Shown: piece after piece, positions 1 to 8,390 of the stretch
Numbering within the stretch: the first letter of the stretch is position 1
Layout: each line of letters opens with the position of its first letter
Assembly: GCA_934617065.1 (NCBI GenBank)
Contig: CAKTTY010000001.1
Coordinates: 1 to 64,000 of the forward strand
Direction: 5' to 3'
DNA from: an uncultured Eggerthellaceae bacterium
Lineage (GTDB): Bacteria; Actinomycetota; Coriobacteriia; Coriobacteriales; Eggerthellaceae
DNA: 64,000 bases
Notes under the pieces: model-generated
Seen by the model: the letters and a program-made list of their open reading frames with translations, nothing else
The model's database searches: none
What the model was told of the DNA's origin: nothing
Made by a program: the position numbers and the translations under genes

Positions 1-94
1 ATCAACTTGGAGACCTGTTTTCGATGCTCGACGTGGCGATATGGTCGGAAATTCACACACTTTTTGAGCCATTACCCGCAATCTGCGCAGTGCG

Positions 95-281
95 AAAAAC
101 AAAAATCCTGGCTTCTTTGCAACTTTTTTGCGATTGCGGACTCTTTTTCGTTCCATCGGAGCGAAAAAGAGCCACCGCACAGCCGATTACCTGCGTTTTT
201 GCGTCCCAATCCGCGATTAGGCACCCGACAACAGTCCCTAATCGCAAAAAAATTGCAATACAGGCCGATTTTTTGTTTTTA
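95..281. repeat. MITE-like inverted-repeat element, copy 1
   Basis: Imperfect terminal inverted repeats of about 50 bp bound this ~188-bp element. The left arm carries TTGCAACTTTTTTGCGATT (about 118-135) and the right arm GTCCCTAATCGCAAAAAAATTGCAA-like sequence (about 234-258), with an outer AAAAACAAAAA stretch mirrored at 271-280. A second copy of almost the same size lies at 44847-45036, and the interior aligns partly with that copy in reverse orientation. It encodes no protein. It could be a non-autonomous transposable element or a structured-RNA repeat. Confidence 0.7.
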
Positions 282-302
282 GGCTCTCGGGATAAGCCCC
301 AG

Positions 303-390
303 ATCGGCGCCGTATAGGTGACGAGACCCGGCGCAGTGCCGATTTATCAAAGCACCAGCTACATCGGCGCCGTGTAGGTGAGGCGACCCG
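303..390. repeat. 28-bp direct repeat, two copies 60 bp apart
   Basis: The sequence ATCGGCGCCGTATAGGTGAC (continuing to 330) recurs at 363-390 with a few changes. The copies are exactly 60 bp apart, and the sequence between and after them is only weakly alike. No ORF explains the repeat. It lies in a gene-free stretch beside other repeats. Confidence 0.6.
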
Positions 391-543
391 ACCAGCCCCG
401 TTCAAATCCGCACGTTATGAACCTTGGACCAGTGCCACATAGGCACAACAACCTGGACATAACACCACGAAAGGCCTTGATACAGCGCTATGAGCAGGGT
501 GGGCTCGGCGGCATTGCAGGAAGCTTCGGAGTGGCAGTCCCGC

Positions 544-666
544 GAAGCAGCACGGTGAGCAGGGGTGGATCCGCAAAGCGTCTCGAGGCAGCACAGTGAG
601 CGGGGGCGGGTCCGCGAAATGGCCTGAGGCAGCACAATGAGCAGGAGCGGGCCCGGCAACGCCGCG
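544..666. repeat. 41-bp tandem repeat, three units
   Basis: Three consecutive ~41-bp units start at 544, 585 and 626. Each opens with GA[AG]GCAGCAC[GA][GA]TGAGC and continues with a GC-rich GGG..GG.[TC]CC[GC] block. A looser relative (TGAGCAGGGTGGGCTCGG) lies just upstream near 491. The unit length is not a multiple of three, so any ORF crossing it reads the units in different frames; the short ORFs here are therefore unlikely to be genes. The rest of 1-743 shows no gene I can support. Confidence 0.6.
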
Positions 667-743
667 GACGTTTTCGAAAACGGTACCGCAAATAACTTCA
701 GGAGGGCAGCATGAGGTGCCCCGAGCACGTGCGCAGGGCATCG

Positions 744-1520
744 TTAAAGACCCAGAAGAAACGGGGAGCCTTTTCTCTTTGCTCTAATTCCAGGAATTGC
801 CACCCCGCTAGCGCAAGAAGTGCCGCAGGCATCAACAAACGCCTGGAATATCATTCGTTGTGCGTGGTCTTTTTGCCATAGGAATTCGGGATGCCACTGC
901 ACGCCCCACGTAAACTTTTTCGACGAATGGTAGAATGCCTCAACCAACCCATCGGGGGAATACGCCATGGGGCAAAGCTGAAATGAAAGATCACGAATTC
1001 CCTGGTGATGATAGCTATTCACCTGAATCGTGGTTGCCTTGAGCATGGTGCTCAACGGAGTATCGGGCGTCAATGAAACCTTGTGCCAATACCGATCGTA
1101 CGGGCTATCCATGCAGTGTGAAACCGCTGAAGGCATCTGCGAAGGAATGTCCTGATACAGCGAGCCACCCAACGCCGCATTGATGAATTGAGCTCCGCGG
1201 CATATTCCGAGCAACGGCACATCCTTATTCAGGGCCTCAGAGAGCAAGGCGTATTCCAGCTCATCGCGTCTCGGGCACAACTCGCCACAAGCAGGGTCGA
1301 GCTCCTCTTCGTACAAGGAAGGGCTCACATCGTTGCCGCCCGTGAACAAAATACCATCGCATTCTTCCACCATAAGAGCAGCATCGGAAGGTGAAAATGG
1401 AAGGATAACGGGCAAAGCACCACAGGCGGAAAGCGCCTCGAGATAACCAGGTATCATCCATACACTTTCGCGGTCGTTGTCGTACAAAGGGGTAACGCCT
1501 ACCAAAGGTTTCGTCCGCAT
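744..1520 (-). CDS. class-I glutamine-amidotransferase-like hydrolase (PuuD/gamma-Glu-GABA hydrolase family)
   Basis: A 258-residue protein of the peptidase C26 family, which hydrolyses gamma-glutamyl amides such as gamma-glutamyl-GABA. The nucleophile elbow GICRG places the catalytic Cys at 107. The HPE motif (VQWHPEF) supplies His210 and Glu212, and the glycine loop FTGGNDVSPSLY is at about 59-70. All catalytic residues look intact and the length is normal. It is the last gene of the minus-strand oxidase operon, 92 bp after the DAO gene, with a hairpin between them, so it may be partly uncoupled. In the Puu pathway this enzyme releases an amino acid from a glutamylated amine, which suits a neighbouring amine-oxidising complex; the actual substrate is unknown. 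Confidence 0.85.
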   Translation of the reverse strand: MRTKPLVGVTPLYDNDRESVWMIPGYLEALSACGALPVILPFSPSDAALMVEECDGILFTGGNDVSPSLYEEELDPACGELCPRRDELEYALLSEALNKDVPLLGICRGAQFINAALGGSLYQDIPSQMPSAVSHCMDSPYDRYWHKVSLTPDTPLSTMLKATTIQVNSYHHQGIRDLSFQLCPMAYSPDGLVEAFYHSSKKFTWGVQWHPEFLWQKDHAQRMIFQAFVDACGTSCASGVAIPGIRAKRKGSPFLLGL

Positions 1521-1568
1521 TGCTGTACCTCCTGCTCTTCCACTTCACCTTCCTTGCTCGCATTGAAA

Positions 1569-1607
1569 TATGCGGCCCCGCCCGTCTTCGTCGGAAAGGG
1601 CCGCATA
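1569..1607 (-). terminator. hairpin after the DAO oxidase gene
   Basis: TATGCGGCCC at 1569-1578 pairs with GGGCCGCATA at 1598-1607, just past the minus-strand stop at 1613. The downstream T-run is short, so it may attenuate rather than fully stop transcription into the hydrolase gene. Confidence 0.5.
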
Positions 1608-1612
1608 CCTTC

Positions 1613-2746
1613 TTAGAACTTTGCCTTGAATCGGTTGTAGTGGAGACCGCTGATGTCGATGGTGCTCGATTCGCCGGTTTCGATTAGCTCCGAAAGGGCA
1701 TAACCTATCGCCGGCGAGATTCCGAAGCCATGAGCGTTAAAGCCATAGGCCGTTACCAACCCGGGAACTTCCTCGCAATCGCCAAGGACAGGAACACCGT
1801 CGGGAGTGATATCGATCCAACCTGCCCAGGTCCTGACAATGTTCATTTCGGCAAGTTTCGGAAAGTACTTCATAATGCCGCGGCAGACACACGGTGCCGT
1901 AGTGGATGTGCCCTTGGTTTTAAGGTCGTAGATGTCGAATCCTTCCAGATCGTCATCACCGCCAAACACGAACGAGCCATGGTTGGTCTGACCACCGTAG
2001 AAGTCGGCTTCCGCCGTTCCCAACATGGTGTCGAACATATGGGGCTGCCCCTCGGTTACCAGGCAATGATCGATGCGGGGGCGAACAGGAGCATTGATGC
2101 CCACCGTCGACAAAATCTCTTTCGACTGCGCACCGGCGCATACCATAATGGTGTCCGCCTCATATTCGCCGTGCTCTGCGATTACTTTGCGCAGACGCCC
2201 TTTAACCTTGCGCAGCTCCAGAACCTTTTCGCCGGTAATGAATTTCACGCCCATCGCCAGCGCGTTCTTGTAGAACCCGAGACCCGTCTTAAGTGGGTTG
2301 GCGTGTCCATCGGTCGGGCACCAGCTTGCGCCGATAACCTCTTCGGAAAGGTAGGGGTTGATCGTACGTGCTTCATCGCCGCTGATCATCCCTACTCCAA
2401 CGCCGCAGGCAGCAGCATTGTTTGCCAAACGGGTGAGCGTCTTCAGGTGCTCTTCGGTTTTGCCCAAGCGCAAATTGCCGCCCTGGTTGTACTCAACATC
2501 AACCCCCAACTCTTCACCAAGCGTTGGCCAGATGTTTTTCACCCCATACAAAGCCAGGGGAAGCTCGCGCGGATCGCGGCCGGATTGGCGTACACCGCCT
2601 GCATTGCGCGAAGCGCCGCCGTTAAGCATAATCTCCTGCGCTTCAAGCACAATTACATTGGTTATTCCGCGTTTAGCCAGATAATAGGCGGTTGAGCATC
2701 CCTCGATGCCGCCACCGATGATAATTACGTCTGCTGTTGTGCTCAT
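1613..2746 (-). CDS. FAD-dependent amino-acid/opine oxidase subunit (DAO family)
   Basis: A 377-residue member of the D-amino-acid-oxidase fold (glycine oxidase, sarcosine oxidase beta, HcnC, opine oxidase subunit B). The Rossmann FAD motif GGGIEGCSTAYYLAKRG is at residues 10-26, and the C-terminal half has the typical WAGWIDITPDGVPVLG and YGFNAHGFGISPAIG segments that line the flavin. Length is normal. It is probably the substrate-oxidising subunit of a heteromeric dehydrogenase with the genes at 3100-5024. Related complexes oxidise opines, D-hydroxyproline or sarcosine; the sequence does not settle which substrate is used here. Confidence 0.85.
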   Translation of the reverse strand: MSTTADVIIIGGGIEGCSTAYYLAKRGITNVIVLEAQEIMLNGGASRNAGGVRQSGRDPRELPLALYGVKNIWPTLGEELGVDVEYNQGGNLRLGKTEEHLKTLTRLANNAAACGVGVGMISGDEARTINPYLSEEVIGASWCPTDGHANPLKTGLGFYKNALAMGVKFITGEKVLELRKVKGRLRKVIAEHGEYEADTIMVCAGAQSKEILSTVGINAPVRPRIDHCLVTEGQPHMFDTMLGTAEADFYGGQTNHGSFVFGGDDDLEGFDIYDLKTKGTSTTAPCVCRGIMKYFPKLAEMNIVRTWAGWIDITPDGVPVLGDCEEVPGLVTAYGFNAHGFGISPAIGYALSELIETGESSTIDISGLHYNRFKAKF

Positions 2747-2758
2747 CGCTTGCTCCTT

Positions 2759-3082
2759 CTAGAATCGCTCATTGCCCAGCTCTTGCATTTGCAAGGGACG
2801 TTGCGGTGAACGCGCATGGGGATTCTGCAAGTCTTCTATCGTGCAGCCAAGCTCGCGGGAAAGAATCCCCTTCACCAGCTTCGTGCACGTACGACCCTGG
2901 CAGAGCCCCATAGCGCAACGGGTAAAACGGCGGACCTCCGGGAAGCGATAAAGGCCCTCATGAACAGCTCGACGCAGCTCGCCTTTGGTTACCTCTTCGC
3001 ATCGACACACAATCAAATCATCATCAGGTTCAGGCTTGAACGGCTCTGCGGAAAGCCTGCGAATAGTGGGAGTGGTTTCCAT
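2759..3082 (-). CDS. BFD-like [2Fe-2S]-binding protein
   Basis: A 107-residue protein with a bacterioferritin-associated-ferredoxin domain: Cys26 and Cys28 (VCRCEE) and Cys56 and Cys61 (RCAMGLCQG) are the expected [2Fe-2S] ligands. In HcnB/opine-oxidase alpha subunits this domain usually forms the C-terminus of the flavoprotein; here it is a separate gene 17 bp after it. The start at 3082 (METTPTIRR) was chosen because GAGAAGAGGAAC lies upstream and it avoids the 3' end of the preceding gene; a longer frame reaches 3235 but overlaps that gene. It probably transfers electrons between flavin subunits. Confidence 0.85.
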   Translation of the reverse strand: METTPTIRRLSAEPFKPEPDDDLIVCRCEEVTKGELRRAVHEGLYRFPEVRRFTRCAMGLCQGRTCTKLVKGILSRELGCTIEDLQNPHARSPQRPLQMQELGNERF

Positions 3083-3099
3083 GGTACGTTCCTCTTCTC

Positions 3100-4686
3100 T
3101 TACGCGGTTAGGGCTTCGGCAGATGTCTTGAAGAAGCGTGCCTGGTGAACGAATTCCTTGGGCACGCTCATAGTAAGGAGCGCCGTATGGTCGAACGCCT
3201 TCGGGTTCATAACCTTCACCACTTCGGCTTCGCACACCGGCTTGCCACTTCGGTCGAGCGCTTTGCCTTTTGTGCCCGCTTCAGGTAAAGGCAGGAATTC
3301 GTAAGGAAGCGTTATCTGCGCTGTGCCGTCGCCCATATCCTCATTCACCAGGAAGATCGCCTGGCCAGGGCAGAAGGCTACGCATTTACCGCAGTTGCTG
3401 CACTTTGCCTCGGTGTTGATGGTAGGCAAGATGGTGATGTTCGAACCAACATTGATGCAATGGCGCGGGCACACGTCCTGGCAAGGGTTGCACGGGATGT
3501 TCTGAGTGCACTCCACTACCGCATGCCACCCTTCGGCATGCTTCACGCCGCCGAAGGAATCAACCTCTTCATCCGTCACGTAACCACGCTTCAGCAAACT
3601 TTGAGAAAGAGGGATGCCTTCTTCCGTTTCGGTGAACACCTTCCCGCGATTCTGCGGAGCGAACATGCCGATGCGCAAACGGTCAAGCGCCTTATAGTGC
3701 TCCTGCCTATCTGCTGCCGCGTTGTCGGCATCGATGAAACCTAGGAACTCTGCAGCAGATACTGCAGCAATGCGACCCTCGATCATGGCAGAGCTTGCCT
3801 CTTCAATGCCTGCCGCGTCACCTGCAACGAAAATGCCCGGCTCGGAGGTAGCGCACGTTTCGTCGCTTACAGGAACGCGACCACCGTGCTCAGCCATATC
3901 GCAGCCAGCCATGTCAAGCAACTGCGACTGGGGAGAAAGGCCCACCGCCAAGCAAATGGTATCGACATCGAAGTGCTTTTCGGTGCCTTCGATAAATTGG
4001 AAGTGGTTGTCAACTTCCGCGATGGTGACGCCCGTCACATGATCTTCGCCCTCGGCCTTTTTGATGGTGTGAGAGGTGTAGAACGGCACACCTGTACGTG
4101 CCAGCTTCGACGCATGTACGCCATAGCCACCCACGCGAGGACCCGCATCAACCAGGGCAACCACTTCGCACCCCGCCTGCAGAAGCTGGTAGCTAACCAC
4201 TAAGCCAACGTTGCCCGTGCCAAGCATGAGGACCCTGCTACCGGGGCGAACTCCGTTAAGGTTCATGAACATCTGGGCAGCACCTGCGCCGATAACACCA
4301 GGCAGCGTCCATCCGTCGAATGTGACGGCATTTTCCGATGCGCCCGTTGCGACGATGATGGCATCGGCCTTGTAATGCTCGGTGCGATCCTCTCGATGCA
4401 CCAGCACCTCTTTCTCGGGGAAGATGCCCATAACCACGCTGTTAAGCTCAACCTGAACACCCGCCTCAGCTGCTTCTGCCAGCAGGTTTTCTCCGATGGT
4501 GATGCCACGTAGTTTCGCTCCATGCTCCTTTGAGCCAAAGAACTTATGAATCTGCTTGAACAGCTGGCCACCAGGACGTGCATTCTCATCGAATACCACC
4601 ACCTCAAGACCGTAACGGGCAGCTTGGATCGCGGCACACAAGCCGGAAGGGCCAGCACCAACAACAATCAAGTCATATCGTTTCAT
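3100..4686 (-). CDS. NAD(P)/FAD oxidoreductase with 2[4Fe-4S] ferredoxin domain (HcnB/opine oxidase A-like)
   Basis: A 528-residue flavoprotein. The first dinucleotide motif GAGPSGLCAAIQAA is at 11-24 and the second, GTGNVGL, is near 156. A late flavin-binding segment (GIFVAGDAAGIEEASSAMIEGR) follows near 290. Residues 399-439 carry two four-cysteine sets, C399/402/406/410 and C429/432/435/439, typical of a bacterial 2[4Fe-4S] ferredoxin. That fusion is an addition to the usual opine-oxidase alpha subunit and suggests electron delivery to a low-potential carrier rather than to oxygen. It starts 11 bp after the [2Fe-2S] gene, so the two are almost surely co-transcribed. The substrate is unknown. 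Confidence 0.85.
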   Translation of the reverse strand: MKRYDLIVVGAGPSGLCAAIQAARYGLEVVVFDENARPGGQLFKQIHKFFGSKEHGAKLRGITIGENLLAEAAEAGVQVELNSVVMGIFPEKEVLVHREDRTEHYKADAIIVATGASENAVTFDGWTLPGVIGAGAAQMFMNLNGVRPGSRVLMLGTGNVGLVVSYQLLQAGCEVVALVDAGPRVGGYGVHASKLARTGVPFYTSHTIKKAEGEDHVTGVTIAEVDNHFQFIEGTEKHFDVDTICLAVGLSPQSQLLDMAGCDMAEHGGRVPVSDETCATSEPGIFVAGDAAGIEEASSAMIEGRIAAVSAAEFLGFIDADNAAADRQEHYKALDRLRIGMFAPQNRGKVFTETEEGIPLSQSLLKRGYVTDEEVDSFGGVKHAEGWHAVVECTQNIPCNPCQDVCPRHCINVGSNITILPTINTEAKCSNCGKCVAFCPGQAIFLVNEDMGDGTAQITLPYEFLPLPEAGTKGKALDRSGKPVCEAEVVKVMNPKAFDHTALLTMSVPKEFVHQARFFKTSAEALTA

Positions 4687-4697
4687 GGTTTGCCTCC

Positions 4698-5024
4698 CTA
4701 TTGCTCTTCAGCCGGCTTGGCGGCCACACCGTACTGGGTTTGGACGGACATCCCCGCTTCAACGGGGGTAATGCACGTACGCACATTGGGCTGCCCGTTC
4801 ACAACCATTACGCAGTCGGTGCAACGGCCGATGGCGCAGAATACGCCGCGCGGCCTATCGAGCTTGGTGGTATGACGATGGACCATCACACCTGCCGCCT
4901 TCAGCGCTGCAGCTATTGGTTCCCCTTCATACCCTTTCAGCGGCTTGCCGTCGTAGAGGAATTCGACAAGCTCGCCCTTTTCTGGTTTTCCCAAAATCGG
5001 GTGTTCAGTAATTCGTTGAGACAT
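4698..5024 (-). CDS. [2Fe-2S] ferredoxin-type subunit (HcnA/sarcosine oxidase alpha N-domain-like)
   Basis: A 108-residue protein with a plant-type [2Fe-2S] fold. Cysteines 63, 68 and 71 (VFCAIGRCTDC) and Cys84 (VRTC) match the ligand pattern of HcnA and the N-terminal domain of sarcosine oxidase alpha. Length fits the small gamma subunits of hydroxyproline and opine dehydrogenases. It sits first among the redox subunits, between the cyclodeaminase-like gene and the FAD/ferredoxin subunit. Confidence 0.85.
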   Translation of the reverse strand: MSQRITEHPILGKPEKGELVEFLYDGKPLKGYEGEPIAAALKAAGVMVHRHTTKLDRPRGVFCAIGRCTDCVMVVNGQPNVRTCITPVEAGMSVQTQYGVAAKPAEEQ

Positions 5025-5122
5025 ACCATGTCCTTACCTTTAGAATGGGCGCCGCGGCTTGAGAGCAGCCGCGGCGCCAGAAGTGAGAGTGGGCCATGCA
5101 GGGCCCTCAGAAAATGGCCGGT

Positions 5123-6262
5123 TTATGCAAAGGTGGGTGCATCCCACAGGTGAAGCTTGGTGCCGATTCCCATCTTCACCGCGTTGTCATAGCAGTACTT
5201 GCCCCATGCAACGTCCTCGACAGGCATGCCACCAACACTCATGGTGATAATCTGGTCGTCGCTTTCGCGGCCTGCGCTCTTCCCCAGAAGGATGTCGCCC
5301 ATAGAAATGATGCGATCGCGCGTAATGAGATCGTCATGAACCATATCGGTGAACTTGCAGCCAAAAATATCCATGCCATAGCCGAAAGTCGGGTACGGAT
5401 ATTCCTGAGCCCATGCATCGTAAAGACCGATGTCATCTACTACCAGCTTGCACTTATCGATAAGGAACTGGTCTTCCACGTCGTAGGCAGAGGTGCCAAC
5501 AATGAAAGCGCCGGGCTTAACCCATTCGCCCATCACCTTTGCGTAGGTATTGGGGTCAGAGGTTGCCGTTGCGCCGAAATACACGCAGTCGGAATCACGC
5601 ACCAAAGCTTCCAGGGAATCGACCACTTCAATGGTGGTGAACTGAGGATGCTTTTCCTTCACATAAGCGATATAGCCATCGATACCACGCTGGCTGCGGC
5701 CCTTGATCTTCACCGTATCCATCTCGGGACACTCGGCGGCGAAGGCGTCGATGGCAGTGCGGCTCATACCGCCCGGGCCGTAAATGCCCAACACCTTTGA
5801 ATCCTTGCGAGCAAGATGACGAATGCCAACACCGGGAATGCCGCCCGTTCGATAAGCAGAAAGAAGGTTTGCGGAAAGCAACGCGATGGGTGCGCCGGTA
5901 TCCTTGTCGTTCAACATCACCATGAGGATGGAGCGAGGAAGGCCCTTTTCCTTGTTTGCCGTGTTAGAGCCATACCACTTGCAACCCGCCATATCGAAGG
6001 GGCCGCCCAGGTACGCGGGCATCGCCATGAAACGACGATCCTCGCCCTTATTGGTAGGCATGTTCGGGAAGGGAGAAGTTTCGGGGAAGGTAACCATGCA
6101 TCCATGCGAGGTGCCATCCTTGCCACCCATCATGAAGTCGCCCACGCGCAAGCACTTCAAAACCTCTTCCATAGTATCGATACAATCGGAGATATTCATA
6201 ACTCCGGCCTTGATCATGTCTTCTTCATTGAGATAAAGGAAATCAATTGCTGGGTAACTCAT
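5123..6262 (-). CDS. ornithine cyclodeaminase/mu-crystallin family protein
   Basis: A 379-residue member of the ornithine cyclodeaminase family, which uses NAD to deaminate ornithine or reduce ketimines. The nucleotide-binding loop is GIYGPGGMSRTAIDAF, and the family segment SAYRTGGIPGVGIRHLA precedes it. The loop GPGGMS replaces the common GxGxQA, so true ornithine cyclodeaminase activity is uncertain; relatives in gut actinobacteria carry automatic names such as tyramine oxidase subunit B. It is the first gene of the operon whose downstream members are oxidase subunits. In Agrobacterium opine regions an ornithine cyclodeaminase also accompanies opine oxidase, which makes an amino/imino-acid catabolic role plausible. 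Confidence 0.8.
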   Translation of the reverse strand: MSYPAIDFLYLNEEDMIKAGVMNISDCIDTMEEVLKCLRVGDFMMGGKDGTSHGCMVTFPETSPFPNMPTNKGEDRRFMAMPAYLGGPFDMAGCKWYGSNTANKEKGLPRSILMVMLNDKDTGAPIALLSANLLSAYRTGGIPGVGIRHLARKDSKVLGIYGPGGMSRTAIDAFAAECPEMDTVKIKGRSQRGIDGYIAYVKEKHPQFTTIEVVDSLEALVRDSDCVYFGATATSDPNTYAKVMGEWVKPGAFIVGTSAYDVEDQFLIDKCKLVVDDIGLYDAWAQEYPYPTFGYGMDIFGCKFTDMVHDDLITRDRIISMGDILLGKSAGRESDDQIITMSVGGMPVEDVAWGKYCYDNAVKMGIGTKLHLWDAPTFA

Positions 6263-6401
6263 TTGTGTCTCCTCGCTCGTTGTTCGCTTCGCTTTGCCTG
6301 CGATGTCCTATCGCTTGACCTCATTATGCGAACTGGCATTTCAGGTTTATTTCGGGGTCATAAAGGGTTGTTTGCCTAACGGCGTACACTTCTTAACTTC
6401 T

Positions 6402-6433
6402 GGGGTTCCATCCTGTGAACAGGATGGAACCCC
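6402..6433. promoter_or_regulatory. perfect 14-bp inverted repeat between glnB-like gene and oxidase operon
   Basis: GGGGTTCCATCCTG and its exact complement flank a TGAA centre. Neither strand has a T-run after it, so it is a poor intrinsic terminator. Its position upstream of the oxidase operon and downstream of the PII gene suits an operator or a mRNA-end hairpin. Confidence 0.45.
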
Positions 6434-6480
6434 CTGCATATCACCAGGCCATTGCCTATATTTCACATGCGTTGCCCGTG

Positions 6481-6819
6481 TTACACCGCCTCAGACCCAC
6501 GCTGTGAGGTGCGAATACGCACTACCTCTTCCACGGGCATTACGAATATCTTGCCGTCGCCTACTGCTCCCGTGCGCCCCGCTGAGGCTATAACCTCAAC
6601 CAAGGTTTCCACCGCATCGTCTTCGGCAACAATCTCGAATTTGATTTTTGGCAGAGTGTTTACCATCACCTCAGAACCGCGGAAATACTCTTTCCATCCA
6701 TGCTGGTTTCCGCAGCCTTGAACTTCTGAAACGGTCATGCCCTTAACACCCGCCTGAAACAGAGCCTCTTTGAGCGGTTCGAGCTTTGATGTGCGCACTA
6801 TTGCGTCGATTTTCTTCAT
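6481..6819 (-). CDS. PII nitrogen-regulatory protein (GlnB/GlnK family)
   Basis: A 112-residue PII signal protein, which binds ATP/ADP and 2-oxoglutarate and docks onto AmtB or metabolic enzymes. The B-loop is recognisable as [11 protein letters not shown]. The T-loop reads [19 protein letters not shown]. Aligned to E. coli GlnB, position 51, the uridylylation Tyr, is Val, while a Tyr is present at 45. Uridylylation at the classical site is therefore not possible. It lies 14 bp downstream of amtB on the same strand, the standard amtB-glnK pair, although here glnK is second. Confidence 0.92.
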   Translation of the reverse strand: MKKIDAIVRTSKLEPLKEALFQAGVKGMTVSEVQGCGNQHGWKEYFRGSEVMVNTLPKIKFEIVAEDDAVETLVEVIASAGRTGAVGDGKIFVMPVEEVVRIRTSQRGSEAV

Positions 6820-6833
6820 AATGAGAGCTCCTT

Positions 6834-8168
6834 TTACTGATCAAGGCCAGTGAACGAGGGATAGCCAGACTCGCCGTGTACGGTAGTATCCAAGCCGCGC
6901 GTTTCCTCATCTTTGCCAACACGCAAGCTGCCGCCGAAGAGCGCTTTGGCCACAAATCCGATAATCGCCGTGGTAATGCCCACATACACCACTGTTGCCA
7001 ACACGGAGAGGCACTGATTTATGAGCAGGGTTGGGTCGCCGGTATACAGCAAGCCGCCAAGCCCATTGAAGGAAAGTTCGGGAAGCGCGAAGATGCCCGT
7101 TAAAATGCAGCCGACGATGCCTCCTACGCCATGGCATCCAAAAGCGTCTAGGGCGTCATCCCAACCAAGCTTGCGCTTTAATACGGCAATAAAGAAGTAG
7201 CAGATGGGCGATACGATAATGCCCATGACAATCGCAATCATGGGGTCAACGAATCCGCAGGCAGGAGTAATTACCACCAAGCCGGCAAGAATGCCCGTGC
7301 ATCCACCAACCAAGGTTGGCTTGCCTGTTACGATGCGCTCAACAACAAGCCAGCTTGCTGAAGCAGCGCAACCAGCAAGAAGGGTATTGCAGATGGCCAA
7401 AGCGGCGTATCCATCGGCAGCCAATGCGGAACCGCCATTGAAGCCGAACCATCCAACGAATAGAAGGCCGCAGCCCAGCATCACCGCAGGTACGTTATGC
7501 GGGCGCACCACATGAATCTCGAAACCCATGCGCTTGCCCAAGATCAACGCCAAAATAAGGCCGCCCAAGCCAGAACAGATATGTACTGCCGTACCGCCCG
7601 CAAAATCGATAGCACCAATTGCGTTTTCGTTGCCAATAAGGCCAGAACCCCAAACCATATGGGCCATTGGGGCATATACCACCATTGACCACACCACCAG
7701 GATGAAGGTGAGGGCTCCGAACTTCATGCGGCCCGCCAAAGAGCCCGTAACAATTGCAGCGGTTACCATCGCGAACGCTGCCTGGAAAGCAACGTCAACT
7801 AAGCCGGGATAGGTACCTACCGCCACGTCTGCATAGGTTGCGTTTTCCGGCACCGCTGAAAGAGCGTCGATCATTTCGGCAAGAGACCATGAGGAGAATA
7901 GCCTGTCGAAACCGCCCGCAAACAGCGCAGCGACATTGACCAGGTTGCCATCCTCATCGAAAGCATCGGGTCCGCCATATGCGATGGAATCACCGAGAAC
8001 TGCCCAAAGACAGCCCACCGCACCCATCGCCATCACGCACATGAGCATGGTGTTAACTACGTTCTTTCTTCTTGAAAGGCCTCCGTAGAACAGGGCTAGC
8101 GCTGGGCCCATCATCAAGACCAGGGCGCAACTCATAATCATGAATGTTGTTGTTCCGGGATCATACAT
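6834..8168 (-). CDS. amtB: ammonium transporter AmtB
   Basis: A 444-residue Amt/Rh-family channel with eleven or so membrane segments that conducts ammonium across the cytoplasmic membrane. The two pore histidines are visible in MAHMVWGSG and [10 protein letters not shown]. The signature [17 protein letters not shown] is intact. It precedes the PII gene, which by analogy gates the channel. Together they would recover ammonium, which the neighbouring deaminating/oxidising operon could release. Confidence 0.95.
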   Translation of the reverse strand: MYDPGTTTFMIMSCALVLMMGPALALFYGGLSRRKNVVNTMLMCVMAMGAVGCLWAVLGDSIAYGGPDAFDEDGNLVNVAALFAGGFDRLFSSWSLAEMIDALSAVPENATYADVAVGTYPGLVDVAFQAAFAMVTAAIVTGSLAGRMKFGALTFILVVWSMVVYAPMAHMVWGSGLIGNENAIGAIDFAGGTAVHICSGLGGLILALILGKRMGFEIHVVRPHNVPAVMLGCGLLFVGWFGFNGGSALAADGYAALAICNTLLAGCAASASWLVVERIVTGKPTLVGGCTGILAGLVVITPACGFVDPMIAIVMGIIVSPICYFFIAVLKRKLGWDDALDAFGCHGVGGIVGCILTGIFALPELSFNGLGGLLYTGDPTLLINQCLSVLATVVYVGITTAIIGFVAKALFGGSLRVGKDEETRGLDTTVHGESGYPSFTGLDQ

Positions 8169-8260
8169 GGCTCTTCCTTTCCGTTACGAGAAAGCTTTTC
8201 AGGGGGAGGGGAGCTCGTAACAACGGTTATTCTAGGAAGCACTTGTTTTCCCTTAGGTTT

Positions 8261-8293
8261 CGTTGATTCACGTAACAGCCTTTTGAATCAACG
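8261..8293. promoter_or_regulatory. 10-bp inverted repeat in the amtB-ldh divergent gap
   Basis: CGTTGATTCA at 8261-8270 is repeated inverted as TGAATCAACG at 8284-8293. It lies between the divergent amtB and lactate dehydrogenase genes, so it could be an operator for either. A TATAGT hexamer at 8342 might be the dehydrogenase -10 box, but no good -35 accompanies it. Confidence 0.35.
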
Positions 8294-8390
8294 TCCATGC
8301 GAAGGAAATGACAACGCAACGTAAAGGAAACGGGACACACCTATAGTTCGTTGCCATACCTTGCTAGTCAAAACAGAGAGAGGTTCCTTT

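Noticed and set aside
378-741. Several overlapping ORFs in the first 740 bases
   Set aside because: They run across a 41-bp tandem repeat that is not a multiple of three, have biased composition, no ribosome site and no recognisable family.
1730-2695. A 321-residue plus-strand ORF
   Set aside because: Antisense to the DAO-family oxidase gene.
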